Assembly: GCF_000715495.1 (NCBI RefSeq)
Contig: NZ_JNLX01000072.1
Coordinates: 33,670 to 97,669, forward strand
Direction: 5' to 3'
DNA length: 64,000 bases
DNA from: Hymenobacter sp. IS2118
GTDB taxonomy: Bacteria > Bacteroidota > Bacteroidia > Cytophagales > Hymenobacteraceae
In this document: positions 50,311 to 58,896 of the stretch, one piece after another
How the letters are laid out: every line of letters starts with the position of its first letter
How positions within the stretch are numbered: the first letter of the stretch is position 1
Program-made: the position numbers and the translations under genes
Notes under the pieces: generated by a model
Seen by the model: the letters and a program-made list of their open reading frames with translations, nothing else
Databases searched by the model: none
Told to the model about the DNA's origin: nothing

Positions 50311-51312
50311 TCATGTCAATGCCTTTAACCCAATGCCGCGCCGTAGCGCTCGCAGCTGCTGTTCCTGCGCAAGGTACAGCGCTTGTGCTTCGGCCAAAGA
50401 CACTTCGGCAAACCGAAAGGACTGCCCCGGCGCCAGCTGCGCCAGCACCGAAAAATCGGCCGTGATGACCTGAGCAATGCGGGGGTAGCCGCCGGTGGTC
50501 TGGTGGTCGGCCAGCAGCACAATGGCTTGCCTGCCGGTCGGCACCTGCACCGTGCCGAATGCCACGGCGGTGGAAAGCAGCTCCACCGCGGTTTCACGCT
50601 CCAGTGCTGGACCTTGCAGCCGAAACCCCATCCGGTCGGCCTCAGTGGTTACGATGAAGGGTTGCTGCCAGAAATCCTGTTGGCTTTCAGTTGAAAATTG
50701 CCCGTACTCCGGCCCGCGAATGGCCCGGACGATGGGGTGCCGCGCCAGCTTCGGGCGCAGCTCGGGGCCGGGCATCCAGCGGGCTTGTGCCCAGTCCGCC
50801 GCCGCTCCTTCCAACTGCCGCCCAATATGCCGCCCAACTGTGCCGGGGCGGCCCACGGGCAGTACATCACCAGCCTGCAGGGCCCGTCCGTGCAGCCCGC
50901 CAAAGCCTGCCCGCAGGTACGTGGCCCGGCTGCCCAGCACCGGCGCCGTGGCCAGCCCGCCCGCCACCGCCAGGTAGGCCCGGCTGCCGGCCACGGGCGC
51001 CCCAAAGGCCAGCTCCGCACCCGCCGCCACCCAGGTGGCTCGGTGCAGGCGCACCGGCTGGTCGTTGAGGGTAGGCGAAAGGTTGGCGCCCGTGAGGGCA
51101 ATGAGGTGGTCGGCTTCGAAGCGGATTTTGGGGCCCAGGAGGGTGATTTCGAGGCCGGCAGCATCTTCGGCATCACCCACCAGCAGGTTGGCCACGCGCA
51201 GGGCGGTGGCATCCATGGCACCGCTCACGATGATGCCGTCTTTCTGATAGCCGCACCGGCCGAGGTCTTGCACGGTGGTGAGCAGGCCAGGCCGCAGAAT
51301 ACTAAGACTCAT
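50311..51312 (-). CDS. pxpC: 5-oxoprolinase subunit C (KipA/AHS2 family)
   Basis: The 333-residue protein matches PxpC/KipA. It starts LSILRPGLLTTVQDLGRCGYQ, the typical family N-terminus. It continues with GAMDATALRVANLLVGD, ALTGANL, SRAYLAVAGG, GGLHGRALQAGD and, near the end, RMGFRLQGP, ILLADHQTTGGYPRIAQVI. The ATG at 51312 is preferred; it overlaps the end of pxpB by 11 bp, so the two are translationally coupled. With PxpB it forms the part that activates 5-oxoproline. Confidence 0.94.
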   Translation of the reverse strand: MSLSILRPGLLTTVQDLGRCGYQKDGIIVSGAMDATALRVANLLVGDAEDAAGLEITLLGPKIRFEADHLIALTGANLSPTLNDQPVRLHRATWVAAGAELAFGAPVAGSRAYLAVAGGLATAPVLGSRATYLRAGFGGLHGRALQAGDVLPVGRPGTVGRHIGRQLEGAAADWAQARWMPGPELRPKLARHPIVRAIRGPEYGQFSTESQQDFWQQPFIVTTEADRMGFRLQGPALERETAVELLSTAVAFGTVQVPTGRQAIVLLADHQTTGGYPRIAQVITADFSVLAQLAPGQSFRFAEVSLAEAQALYLAQEQQLRALRRGIGLKALT

Positions 51313-52039
51313 GCTGCTGGAGCCGCTGGAATTCGGCGGCGCTGATGGGCACAAAGCGCAGGTGCTGGCCCGCCTGCAGCCGGCTGGGCTGGGCCCAGGC
51401 CGGGTTAAACAATCGCAACGGCGTGCGCCCGATGAGCTGCCAGCCGCCCGGCGTGGGCAGGGAGTAAATGCCCGTTTGCGGGCCGGCTATGCCCACCGCG
51501 CCGGCTGGCACCAGCGGACGGGGCTGCGCTTTGCGCGGCGTGGCCAGCCGCACATCCAGCCCACCCAAGTACGGGAAGCCGGGGGCGAAGCCAATCATGT
51601 GCACGAGGTAGTCGGGGGTGCTGTGCCGGGCAATGACTTCGGCGGCCCCAAGCTGGGTATGGCTGGCCACGAAATCCAAATCAGGGCCAAACGCGCCACC
51701 GTAGCACACCGGGATTTCCACGGCGGCGGTTTCGGTAGCCGCTTCGGCTGCGGCAGGCGCCGCGAGTAGCGTTCGCAGCTGGCCGGCTACCCGGCCGTAG
51801 GGAGCGTAATGGCCGTTTTCGCTGGCCAACCAGGGGTCGTAGTACACGGTGAGGGTGGTGAAAGCGGGCACCACCTCGCGCAGACCCACGCAAGGCTGCT
51901 GCGCCAGCCGGGCGCTGAACGCCGCGATGGCTGCGTGCGTGTTCGCGCTGATGCCGCCGCCAAAGTCGAGCACGATGGCGGCGTCGCCCAGCGGATAAAG
52001 TCGGACGGCCGGAGCAGCAGCAGATGGGACGGTGCTCAC
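51302..52039 (-). CDS. pxpB: 5-oxoprolinase subunit B (KipI/AHS1 family), GTG start
   Basis: The 245-residue PxpB shows RLYPLGDAAIVLDFG at the N-terminus, EVVPAFTTLTVYYDP, EIPVCYGGAFGPDLDFVA, HMIGFAPGFPYLGGLD and QTGIYSLPTPGGWQLIGRTPL. The open frame extends far upstream, but that part is antisense to the M1 peptidase gene and has no PxpB sequence. The only start that fits the family length is GTG at 52039 (VSTVPSAAAPAVRLYPLGD). The ATG two bases away is out of frame. It is the first gene of the pxpB-pxpC-pxpA-transporter order and diverges from the M1 gene with a 45-bp gap. Confidence 0.92.
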   Translation of the reverse strand: MSTVPSAAAPAVRLYPLGDAAIVLDFGGGISANTHAAIAAFSARLAQQPCVGLREVVPAFTTLTVYYDPWLASENGHYAPYGRVAGQLRTLLAAPAAAEAATETAAVEIPVCYGGAFGPDLDFVASHTQLGAAEVIARHSTPDYLVHMIGFAPGFPYLGGLDVRLATPRKAQPRPLVPAGAVGIAGPQTGIYSLPTPGGWQLIGRTPLRLFNPAWAQPSRLQAGQHLRFVPISAAEFQRLQQHES

Positions 52040-52084
52040 ATGCTTGCGGTTACATTTGAAGTTCTCAGCACTGACTCGTTCTTG

Positions 52085-54706
52085 ATGAATTTCAGCTTCC
52101 GTAAATATGGCAGGGCCGGCGCGTTTCTGCTGGTCGTGCTGGCCACTGCCTGCCAGCGCCAGCCCCTGTCCCGCACCACCATGCCACCCGCCGCCGTATC
52201 GGAGGCTGCCGCGCTGCCTGTCACCACCGGCGTTTCCGAAGCCCTGGCCGTGGCGCGCAAAAAGAACATCAGCCGCGTGGCCTACGACCTCAGTCTGACT
52301 ATACCGGCTCAAAAAACCGAATCCATTGCCGTGGTGGAGCAGGTGGCGTTTACGCTGCGCGACCACCAGCAACCAGTGCAACTCGACTTTAAAGCCCCCA
52401 GCCAAAATCTGCAAAGCCTCACCGTGAACGGCCAGGCCGTGGCCATCGACCACCGCAACGAGCACCTCGTGCTGCCCGCCGCTGCCCTAAAGCCCGGCCG
52501 CAACATGGCCGAAATCCGCCTCACCGCCGGTGAGCAGTCGCTCAACCGTAACGCCGACTACCTCTACACGCTGCTCGTGCCCGACCGCGCCCGCACCGTT
52601 TTCCCGGTCTTCGACCAGCCCGATTTGAAGGCCACGTTCACGCTGGCCCTCACCGTGCCCCAGGGCTGGCAGGCCATGGCCAATGCGCCGCTGCGTGATT
52701 CGGCGAGCAGCGGCGGTACCACGCGTTATGCCTTCGTGGCTTCCGACAGCATCAGCACCTACCTGTTCTCATTTGCGGCGGGCAAGTTCACGCGCCTCAC
52801 GCGGCAGCTGAATGGCCGCGCCATGACCTTGCTGCACCGCGAAACTGACTCCACCAAGCTGCACCTGAGCCTCGGCCCCATCTTCCAACTGCACGCCGAT
52901 GCGCTGCAGTTTATGGAGCAATACACCGGCCTGCCGTATCCGTTTCAGAAGTTTGATTTCGTGTCGATTCCGGACTTTCAATATGGCGGCATGGAGCACG
53001 TGGGGGCCATTGATTATAAGGCCTCGACGCTGTTTCTGGACGAAGGCGCCACGCAGGACCAAGTGCTGGCCCGCTCCAGCCTGGTGGCCCACGAAACGGC
53101 CCACATGTGGTTCGGCGACCTCGTGACCATGCAGTGGTTCAACGACGTATGGATGAAGGAGGTGTTTGCCAATTTCATGGCCGATAAAATCACGCAGGTA
53201 GCCGTGAAAAACTCGAACTACGACCTCAAGTTCGTCATCGACCACTACCCCGCCGCCTACGGCATCGACCGCACCACCGGGGCCAATCCCATCCGTCAGC
53301 CCCTCGCCAACCTGCAGGACGCCGGCTCGCTCTACGGCAACATCATCTACCACAAAGCGCCCATTATGATGCGGCAGCTGGAGCGGCTGATGGGCCCTCC
53401 AGCCTTCCAGCAAGGCCTGCAGGAATACCTGCGGAAGTATGCCGGCGGCAACGCCACCTGGCCCAACCTCATCGACATTCTGGACGCCCGCACCCCCGCC
53501 GACCTCCAAGCCTGGAACCAGGTGTGGGTGAACCAGCCCGGCCGCCCGGTTTTCACCTACGACCTCCAAACGGCAGCCGGCAAAATCACCCAGCTCACCC
53601 TGGCCCAGCGCGCCGAAGACGGTTCCGAGCGCCTCTGGCCCCAGCTGTTTGAGGTGCTGCTGGTGTACCCAGGTGGCCGCACCAAAGAGCTGACCGTGAA
53701 CATGACAGAGCGCACCGTGGCGCTGCCGCAGGCCGTGGGCCAGCCCGCTCCCAGCTACGTCGTCTTCAACTCCACGGGGCTGGGCTACGGCGTGTTCCCG
53801 GTGGCCCGGCAGCTGCCCGCGCAGCTGGCCACGCTGAAGAACCCGGTGGCCCGCGCCGCGGCCTACGTCAACCTCTACGAGAACATGCTCAACGGCCAGG
53901 TTATCGAGCCGCGGGAGCTGCTGGACGTGTACCGCCAGGCGCTCACCCGCGAGCCCGAGGAGCTGAACCTGAAGCTGCTCACGGGGCAGGCCAGTAGCAT
54001 TTTTTGGCAGTTTCTCAGCCCCGCGCAACGGCTGGCCGTGGTTCCGGCGCTGGAGCGCGACGTGTGGGCGGCGATGCAGAAAAACCCATCGGCCAACTCC
54101 CGGAAGCCACTTTTTAAAACCTACCAGTCCATTGCCCTCACCCGTCCGGCGCAAACCCGGCTATTTGAAATCTGGCGGACGGAGAAAGCCCCTGCCGGCG
54201 TGAAGCTGACCGAGGACGACTACACCGCGCTGGCCCTGGCGCTGGCCGTGCGCGGCTATGCTGCGCCGCAACCCATCCTGCCGCAGCAGCTCGCCCGCAT
54301 CAAAAACGTGGACCGCCGCCAGCGCCTGCAGTTCCTCATGCCGGCCCTCTCGCCCGATGCCCCCACGCGCGATGCCTTTTTTGCTTCGCTGAAAGACGAC
54401 AAGAACCGCGAAAAAGAAGCTTGGGTCACGGCCGCGCTGGGCTACCTGCACCACCCGCTACGGCACGCTGCTTCCGAGAAATACCTGCCCGCCAGCCTGG
54501 AACTGCTGGAGGAAATCCAGCTCACTGGCGATATTTTCTTTCCGTATTCCTGGCTGCAAGCCACGTTGGGCAGCTACCAGACCGCCAGCGCCGCCAGCAC
54601 CGTGCGGGCCTTCCTGCAAGCGCACCCCGACTACAATCCCAAGTTGCGCGCCAAAATGCTGCAGGCGGCCGACGACCTGCTTCGCGCCGAGAAGCTGGTG
54701 CGGTGA
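52085..54706 (+). CDS. M1-family aminopeptidase lipoprotein
   Basis: The 873-residue protein has a lipoprotein-type signal (AGAFLLVVLATACQRQ, Cys about 22). An M1 N-terminal beta domain follows (about 55-240: RVAYDLSLTIPAQKTES). The zinc catalytic domain has GGMEHVGAIDY (about 300) and HETAHMWFGDLVTMQWFNDVWMKEVFA (HExxH-18-E, about 335). A helical C-terminal domain completes the M1 architecture. It is predicted to trim N-terminal residues from peptides at the cell envelope. The ATG at 52085 is chosen because it begins the signal; a longer open frame upstream crosses the divergent pxpB gene. Confidence 0.92.
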   Translation: MNFSFRKYGRAGAFLLVVLATACQRQPLSRTTMPPAAVSEAAALPVTTGVSEALAVARKKNISRVAYDLSLTIPAQKTESIAVVEQVAFTLRDHQQPVQLDFKAPSQNLQSLTVNGQAVAIDHRNEHLVLPAAALKPGRNMAEIRLTAGEQSLNRNADYLYTLLVPDRARTVFPVFDQPDLKATFTLALTVPQGWQAMANAPLRDSASSGGTTRYAFVASDSISTYLFSFAAGKFTRLTRQLNGRAMTLLHRETDSTKLHLSLGPIFQLHADALQFMEQYTGLPYPFQKFDFVSIPDFQYGGMEHVGAIDYKASTLFLDEGATQDQVLARSSLVAHETAHMWFGDLVTMQWFNDVWMKEVFANFMADKITQVAVKNSNYDLKFVIDHYPAAYGIDRTTGANPIRQPLANLQDAGSLYGNIIYHKAPIMMRQLERLMGPPAFQQGLQEYLRKYAGGNATWPNLIDILDARTPADLQAWNQVWVNQPGRPVFTYDLQTAAGKITQLTLAQRAEDGSERLWPQLFEVLLVYPGGRTKELTVNMTERTVALPQAVGQPAPSYVVFNSTGLGYGVFPVARQLPAQLATLKNPVARAAAYVNLYENMLNGQVIEPRELLDVYRQALTREPEELNLKLLTGQASSIFWQFLSPAQRLAVVPALERDVWAAMQKNPSANSRKPLFKTYQSIALTRPAQTRLFEIWRTEKAPAGVKLTEDDYTALALALAVRGYAAPQPILPQQLARIKNVDRRQRLQFLMPALSPDAPTRDAFFASLKDDKNREKEAWVTAALGYLHHPLRHAASEKYLPASLELLEEIQLTGDIFFPYSWLQATLGSYQTASAASTVRAFLQAHPDYNPKLRAKMLQAADDLLRAEKLVR

Positions 54707-54785
54707 ACCGCGCCAAGTCAGGGAACGGCACCAGCTTTGTACTCTATGCGTGGGCTGAAAGATTGTCAATTAGCTGAAAAAACGC

Positions 54786-54818
54786 CTTTGAGATGAGTTT
54801 ACGAAACTCATCTCAAAG
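54786..54818. terminator. 15-bp perfect hairpin after the M1 gene
   Basis: CTTTGAGATGAGTTT (54786-54800) and AAACTCATCTCAAAG (54804-54818) pair perfectly with loop ACG. There is no T-tract, so it may stabilise the mRNA 3' end more than terminate. It lies 80 nt after the M1 stop codon. Confidence 0.65.
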
Positions 54819-54968
54819 TAGCATTTCGTGAACTTTGATTCGTAGACGAGTTTCTATAAACACCCTCTGGACCGTAGGACCATTTTTCAGGCAAGTAAGG
54901 GCCCCCACTAAGCATTTCAGGAAATGGAGGGTAATTATGTCCTTTCGGCGCATTCCTTAGCCTTCTTC

Positions 54969-55442
54969 ATGCCCCTTATTCGACTCTCGAGCCGCGTGAC
55001 GCTGTTCTACAAATTGATTGTTCCTCTCGTCGGGCTCCTGGCGTTGGGAGTTTATGCCAGCGTTATTGTCGCCTATCAATGGCCGTGGGAATTGCATGGG
55101 GTACTACTGGGTGCTCTGGGGGCATTGCTCCTCCTGTTTACTGGCACGACCGCGCTGCCTATCCGGCACGTGGCGTACAACGAGGAGTTCATCCACATCC
55201 GGAATTATGGCGCCGCGCAGCTCTTTCCAGTACAGGAATACCGGCTCTTGGAACCTGCCTACTTCGTCATGATGCGTCTGCGCCTCGTCGACCGAAGTTT
55301 TCTGTTTTTGGGCAGTTTCCCTGGCTTGCTTGGAGGTGTCGTAAACGACTCGGGGAGCGTGCTCAATGGCTCCTTAGAACCGCCCTCCATCAACGTGGCG
55401 CGCCGAATATTACGAGCGGCGGCCCAGCAGGCGCGGCAATGA
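54969..55442 (+). CDS. Small membrane protein, unknown
   Basis: This is a 157-residue protein with two adjacent membrane segments near the N-terminus (LFYKLIVPLVGLLALGVYASVIVA and LHGVLLGALGALLLLFTGTTAL). They are followed by a soluble beta-rich part (VAYNEEFIHIRNYGAAQLFPVQEYRLL, FLGSFPGLLGG). This two-helix plus PH-like layout resembles small bacterial membrane-anchored domain proteins, but the family is not recognised. The ATG at 54969 is used because it follows best from the first membrane helix. Confidence 0.6.
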   Translation: MPLIRLSSRVTLFYKLIVPLVGLLALGVYASVIVAYQWPWELHGVLLGALGALLLLFTGTTALPIRHVAYNEEFIHIRNYGAAQLFPVQEYRLLEPAYFVMMRLRLVDRSFLFLGSFPGLLGGVVNDSGSVLNGSLEPPSINVARRILRAAAQQARQ

Positions 55443-55536
55443 GCAGAGCTCAAAGGCACGCACCTGCTAGCTAATAATTTTAAGGCGTTCAACCAAACGG
55501 TGGTTTAAATAAATCCAAACGCCCGCATTCCACCCA

Positions 55537-56058
55537 TCAACTTTCCCGCACGTACCGCTGCACCATCGGCAGCAACCGCGGCACCGCTCCTTCCACGTAC
55601 GCCCGCTCGGCGGCGGTCCAATGGCGGGGGTGGCCGAATACGCAAGGCTGCAGAATGCCCCACAGCTGCCCGCCGTCGGTGACGTGGGCGTGCACCAGGG
55701 CCCGGTGGCCGAAGGTGCGGCGCTCAAACTCCTGGTTGAGCACCTCGGGGCCGGCCTCGGTCACGTCCTCAACAAAGACGGAGGGTGCGCAAGCCAATGC
55801 CGCCCGAAAGAGCGGGTCTTCCTGGGGCAACTCGCCGGTGTCGGCTTGCCAGTCGTGGCGCGGGTCGGGCACAGCCTCATCGAGGCGCCAGACCAGGGCG
55901 ATGCGGCCGCGGCCCCGCTCCGGGTCGCGCACGTAGAGAAAGCAACGGTCGGCGCGCAGGTGCTGGCCCACCAGTTCGAGGGCGCGTTGCAGGGCTTCGG
56001 CGGGCGAGGTATCGGCCTGTAGAGCCAATTCAAGGTCGGATAGGGGCGTATTGGACAT
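55537..56058 (-). CDS. GAF-domain protein
   Basis: The 173-residue soluble protein is a single GAF-like domain. It has ALQRALELVGQHLRADRCFLYVRD at the N-terminus, IALVWRLDE, then ALVHAHVTDGGQLWGILQPCVFG and WTAAERAYVEGAVPRLLPMV at the end, which is the usual GAF strand-helix order (LGxL...W...E...). No kinase, cyclase or HTH domain is attached. It may bind a small molecule or be a free-standing sensor. It is convergent with the 54969 gene, with a 94-bp gap, and divergent from the lipoprotein at 56294. Confidence 0.8.
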   Translation of the reverse strand: MSNTPLSDLELALQADTSPAEALQRALELVGQHLRADRCFLYVRDPERGRGRIALVWRLDEAVPDPRHDWQADTGELPQEDPLFRAALACAPSVFVEDVTEAGPEVLNQEFERRTFGHRALVHAHVTDGGQLWGILQPCVFGHPRHWTAAERAYVEGAVPRLLPMVQRYVRES

Positions 56059-56293
56059 GGATTTTTTTTGGTGGGAGGCGTGAGTAGCGAGTCATAAAAA
56101 CTGAGATGAGCAACAGGCCTACAATAAGTTGCCGTCTTACTACTTGCTACATGATTTTCACTGCTTACGAGGGTTATTGGTTGAAAAGCCGTCTGGGGAT
56201 GGTAGCGCAAGCAACCATTGGGCTGGGGCGGCGGTCAACGGTGCAACGCCCCAGGCAGTACTTGGCGTTGGTTTCTACGTCAATTCTCTTTTT

Positions 56294-56737
56294 ATGAAAT
56301 TTCTCCTGGTTTTAACGGCTTTCCTGGGATGCCTGACGGGCTGCCAGAAAGATGATTCTGCCGCTCCCCGTATCGATGCTCCCTTCGACCAGCAGGTCAC
56401 GCTGCGCCCGCAGCAAAGCGGCGCCTTTCCCAACCAGCGCAAGCCAGAGCTCACCATCACGGTCGATAAAATCAGCGACAGCCGCTGCCCCGAAGACGTC
56501 ATGTGCGTTTGGGCCGGCGAAGTCGAAACGACACTCACGGTGCGCGACGAAAACGGTGCCGCGCAGGCGCTCACGCTGAAGCTGTCTACCCTCAGTCCCC
56601 GGCAGGACTCGGCCACGGTGCAGGCCAACGGGCGCCGGTATCTGGTGGTGCTCCACGCCGTGACGCCCTATCCGAAGGTTCGCCCCTCAACCCCTCCGCA
56701 GCCCACAAAAGCCGTGTTCAGCGTGAAGCGCCAGTAA
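56294..56737 (+). CDS. Small lipoprotein with DSRCP...CVWAG motif
   Basis: This is a 147-residue lipoprotein. The signal MKFLLVLTAFLGCLTGC gives a lipobox LTGC with Cys at 17. The mature part has an all-beta pattern and the pair DSRCPEDVMCVWAGEVETTL, in which two Cys four residues apart probably form a disulphide. The same C-P-x3-C-V-W-A-G signature occurs in many small bacterial lipoproteins of unknown function. The ATG at 56294 is chosen. It is convergent with the GNAT gene, 13 bp away. Confidence 0.7.
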   Translation: MKFLLVLTAFLGCLTGCQKDDSAAPRIDAPFDQQVTLRPQQSGAFPNQRKPELTITVDKISDSRCPEDVMCVWAGEVETTLTVRDENGAAQALTLKLSTLSPRQDSATVQANGRRYLVVLHAVTPYPKVRPSTPPQPTKAVFSVKRQ

Positions 56738-56750
56738 AGAGGGCGCCTCA

Positions 56751-57260
56751 TCACAACGGTTTCTCCAGCACCAGTAGCGTCAGGGGCTGCCGGGGGATGC
56801 CGTAGCGCGGGTCGGTAGGGAAGGGTTCGGTTTCGCCGGTGCGGCGGTAGCCCAGCCGCTCATAAAATGCAAGGAGCTCGGCCCGCACCGATATAACGGT
56901 CATTTTGCTCGTGGTGCAGCCGTGCTGCCGGCCGTAGTTTTCGGCGGCCCGAATCAGGAATTTGCCCACACCCTGGCCCTGGCCGGTGGGGGCCACGGCC
57001 AGCATGCCCAGGTACACCTGCTGGCCGCTGGGGTGGGCGTAGAAACTGCCAAGCAGCTCGTCGTTTTCATCCAGGCAAAGCAGCATGGTGGCATCGGGCA
57101 CGGCCAGCATCTCCCGCATCCCGGCTTCGTCGATGCGCTGGCCGTCGAGCAGGTGGGCTTCGGTAGTCCAGCCCTGGCGGGAGGCATCGCCTCGGTAGGC
57201 ACTGTTTACCAAGGCGGTGAGGCGCGGGGCGTCGGCGAGGGTAGCGGTGGCGAGGGTCAT
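56751..57260 (-). CDS. GNAT-family N-acetyltransferase
   Basis: The 169-residue protein has GNAT motif A with V-x-P-x-x-Q-G-x-G-x-G (LAVAPTGQGQGVGKFLIRAAE, about residues 88-110) and motif B AFYERLGYRRTGE. The N-terminus (TATLADAPRLTALVNSAYRG) is the usual first helix and strand. It is predicted to bind acetyl-CoA and acetylate a small molecule or protein N-terminus; the substrate is unknown. The gene is the only one on its transcript. Confidence 0.9.
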   Translation of the reverse strand: MTLATATLADAPRLTALVNSAYRGDASRQGWTTEAHLLDGQRIDEAGMREMLAVPDATMLLCLDENDELLGSFYAHPSGQQVYLGMLAVAPTGQGQGVGKFLIRAAENYGRQHGCTTSKMTVISVRAELLAFYERLGYRRTGETEPFPTDPRYGIPRQPLTLLVLEKPL

Positions 57261-57279
57261 ATGTAAAATTGTTCAGGTA

Positions 57280-57315
57280 GGCCGTCATGCTGAGCGCAGC
57301 CGAAGCATGACGGCC
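57280..57315. repeat. Collapsed copy of the palindromic repeat (copy 4)
   Basis: GGCCGTCATGC (57280-57290) and GCATGACGGCC (57305-57315) form an 11-bp stem around TGAGCGCAGCCGAA. The sequence is the outer part of the long palindrome (copies 1-3) with the inner arm and centre deleted. It lies 9 nt after the stop of the ABC transporter gene on the minus strand. Confidence 0.8.
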
Positions 57316-57324
57316 TTTTATTGT

Positions 57325-58896
57325 TTACTGATGCAGGTACCCGCTCAAATCCGACACGCTTGCGATGCCCAGCCGCTGCGCCTGTCGTTGGCGCATGAGC
57401 AGCGCGTAGGTATTGTTGAAGCCCAGCGGGGCCAGCCACTCCAGGTTGTAGCGGCGGCGAAACTCGGCGCGCACGTAACGCAGCACGGCATCGGGCTGCC
57501 CACTCAAGGAGTCAACTACGGCGGGCGTGGGCTGCAGCAGCACCAGCAGGCCGGTGCCGGTGTACTCGGGGTACATATCAATAGCGCCGTCGCGCAGGGC
57601 TTCGAAGCAAATGGTGGTGCCGCCAAGGCCGGTTTTGGTTTGAACGGCTAGGTCGGTGTTGCCGCGAATGAGGGCGGCGTACATCTCGGCCAGAATGTAT
57701 TGCTCGGCAAAAATCTTGGAGCCCAGGCGCACCACGGGAGCGCCGGGCACCGCCGGCCGGGGCGCCCGCCACAGCCCGCGCCGGCGCAAAAACGCCTCGG
57801 CAATAACCTGGGGCGACTGGTGCAGGTAATCGGCGCGGTAGTTCAGGCTGGTCATCACCGAATCCGAAATCTGCCCATCGAGCAGGGCTAGTACGGGGGC
57901 TAGTTCCGGGTGCTGGCGCAGCAGCGCTGGCCGCACCACGGGCACGGCGTAGTAGGGCGGGAACACGCGGCGGTCGTCGTGCAGCACGCGCAAATTATAG
58001 GCTCGGATGCGGCCGTCGGTGGAGTACCCGTCGATGACGTCCACGTTGGCATTACGGGCAGCCTCATACACCAGTGCGGGCGCCAGCACCACGCTGGGCA
58101 GGCGCGTGAGGCCGTAGGTTTTGGTGAGGCTGGGCAGACCATCGGCCCGGCCCACAAACTCGGGGCTGAAGCCCGCCAGTAGCTTGCCGCTGGCGCGCGG
58201 CAGCAGGTAGAGCGCGCCCAGCAGCGGCAGCGCCACGAGCAGGCCCACGCCCACCCGGCCCAGGCGCCGGGCGCTCAGCCGCTGCACAGCGCCCAGCGCG
58301 GCGTCAAACGCCAGCGCCAGCCCGGCGGCGGGCAGGGCCCCGGCCAGAATCATGGCCGGGTTGTTCAGCGCAATGCCCCCAAAAATGAATTCGCCCAGCC
58401 CGCCCGCCGCCACGTAGGCCGCCAGCGTAGCCACGCCCACGTTGATGACCGTGGCCGTGCGGATGCCGGCCATGAGCACCGGCAGCGCCAGCGGCAGCTC
58501 TACGCGGCGCAGCACCTGCCCATCGGTGAGCCCCAGGCCACGGGCCGCTTCCACCACCGCCGGCGCCACGCCCTGAATACCGGCCAGCGTGTTGCGAATA
58601 ATGGGCAGCAGCGAATACAGGAACAAGGCAAAAATGGCCGGCTTCGGCCCAATGCCCAGCAGCGGAATGAGAAAGCCGAGCAGCGCGATGCTGGGCACGG
58701 TTTGGAGCACGCCGGCCAGACCCAGCACTACGGGGGCCCAGCGCGGCCGGCGCGACAGCCACAGTCCCACGGGCACGCCCAGCAGCACCGCCAGCAGCAG
58801 CGAAACCGCCGTGAGCCCAATGTGCTGCAGGGTTTGCTCGCCGAGCTTACCGGCCTGCTCGCGCCAGAAGGTGAGCAGCGCGCCTAGCGTTTCCAT
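57325..58896 (-). CDS. Osmoprotectant-type ABC permease fused to a circularly permuted binding domain
   Basis: This is a 523-residue fusion. Residues about 20-205 are the permease (VGLWLSRRPRWAPVVLGLAGVLQTVPSIALLG, LPLALPVLMAGIRTATVINVGVATLAA). The rest is an OpuAC/OpuCC-type binding domain with its halves swapped. First comes the normal second half (EFVGRADGLPSLTKTYGL, VIDGYSTDGRIRAY, HDDRRVFPPYYAVPVV, LNYRADYLHQSPQVIAEAFLRRRG), then a Pro-rich linker. The normal first half follows (LGSKIFAEQYILAEMYAALI, GLGGTTICFEALRDGAIDMYPEYTGT, EWLAPLGFNNTYALLM) and the protein ends. It imports glycine betaine, choline or a related compound with the ATPase gene, which overlaps its start by 13 bp. Confidence 0.9.
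   Translation of the reverse strand: METLGALLTFWREQAGKLGEQTLQHIGLTAVSLLLAVLLGVPVGLWLSRRPRWAPVVLGLAGVLQTVPSIALLGFLIPLLGIGPKPAIFALFLYSLLPIIRNTLAGIQGVAPAVVEAARGLGLTDGQVLRRVELPLALPVLMAGIRTATVINVGVATLAAYVAAGGLGEFIFGGIALNNPAMILAGALPAAGLALAFDAALGAVQRLSARRLGRVGVGLLVALPLLGALYLLPRASGKLLAGFSPEFVGRADGLPSLTKTYGLTRLPSVVLAPALVYEAARNANVDVIDGYSTDGRIRAYNLRVLHDDRRVFPPYYAVPVVRPALLRQHPELAPVLALLDGQISDSVMTSLNYRADYLHQSPQVIAEAFLRRRGLWRAPRPAVPGAPVVRLGSKIFAEQYILAEMYAALIRGNTDLAVQTKTGLGGTTICFEALRDGAIDMYPEYTGTGLLVLLQPTPAVVDSLSGQPDAVLRYVRAEFRRRYNLEWLAPLGFNNTYALLMRQRQAQRLGIASVSDLSGYLHQ

Noticed and set aside
52040..52465. N-terminal extension of the pxpB frame
   Set aside because: It is antisense to the M1 peptidase gene and has none of the PxpB motifs; the GTG at 52039 fits the family length.
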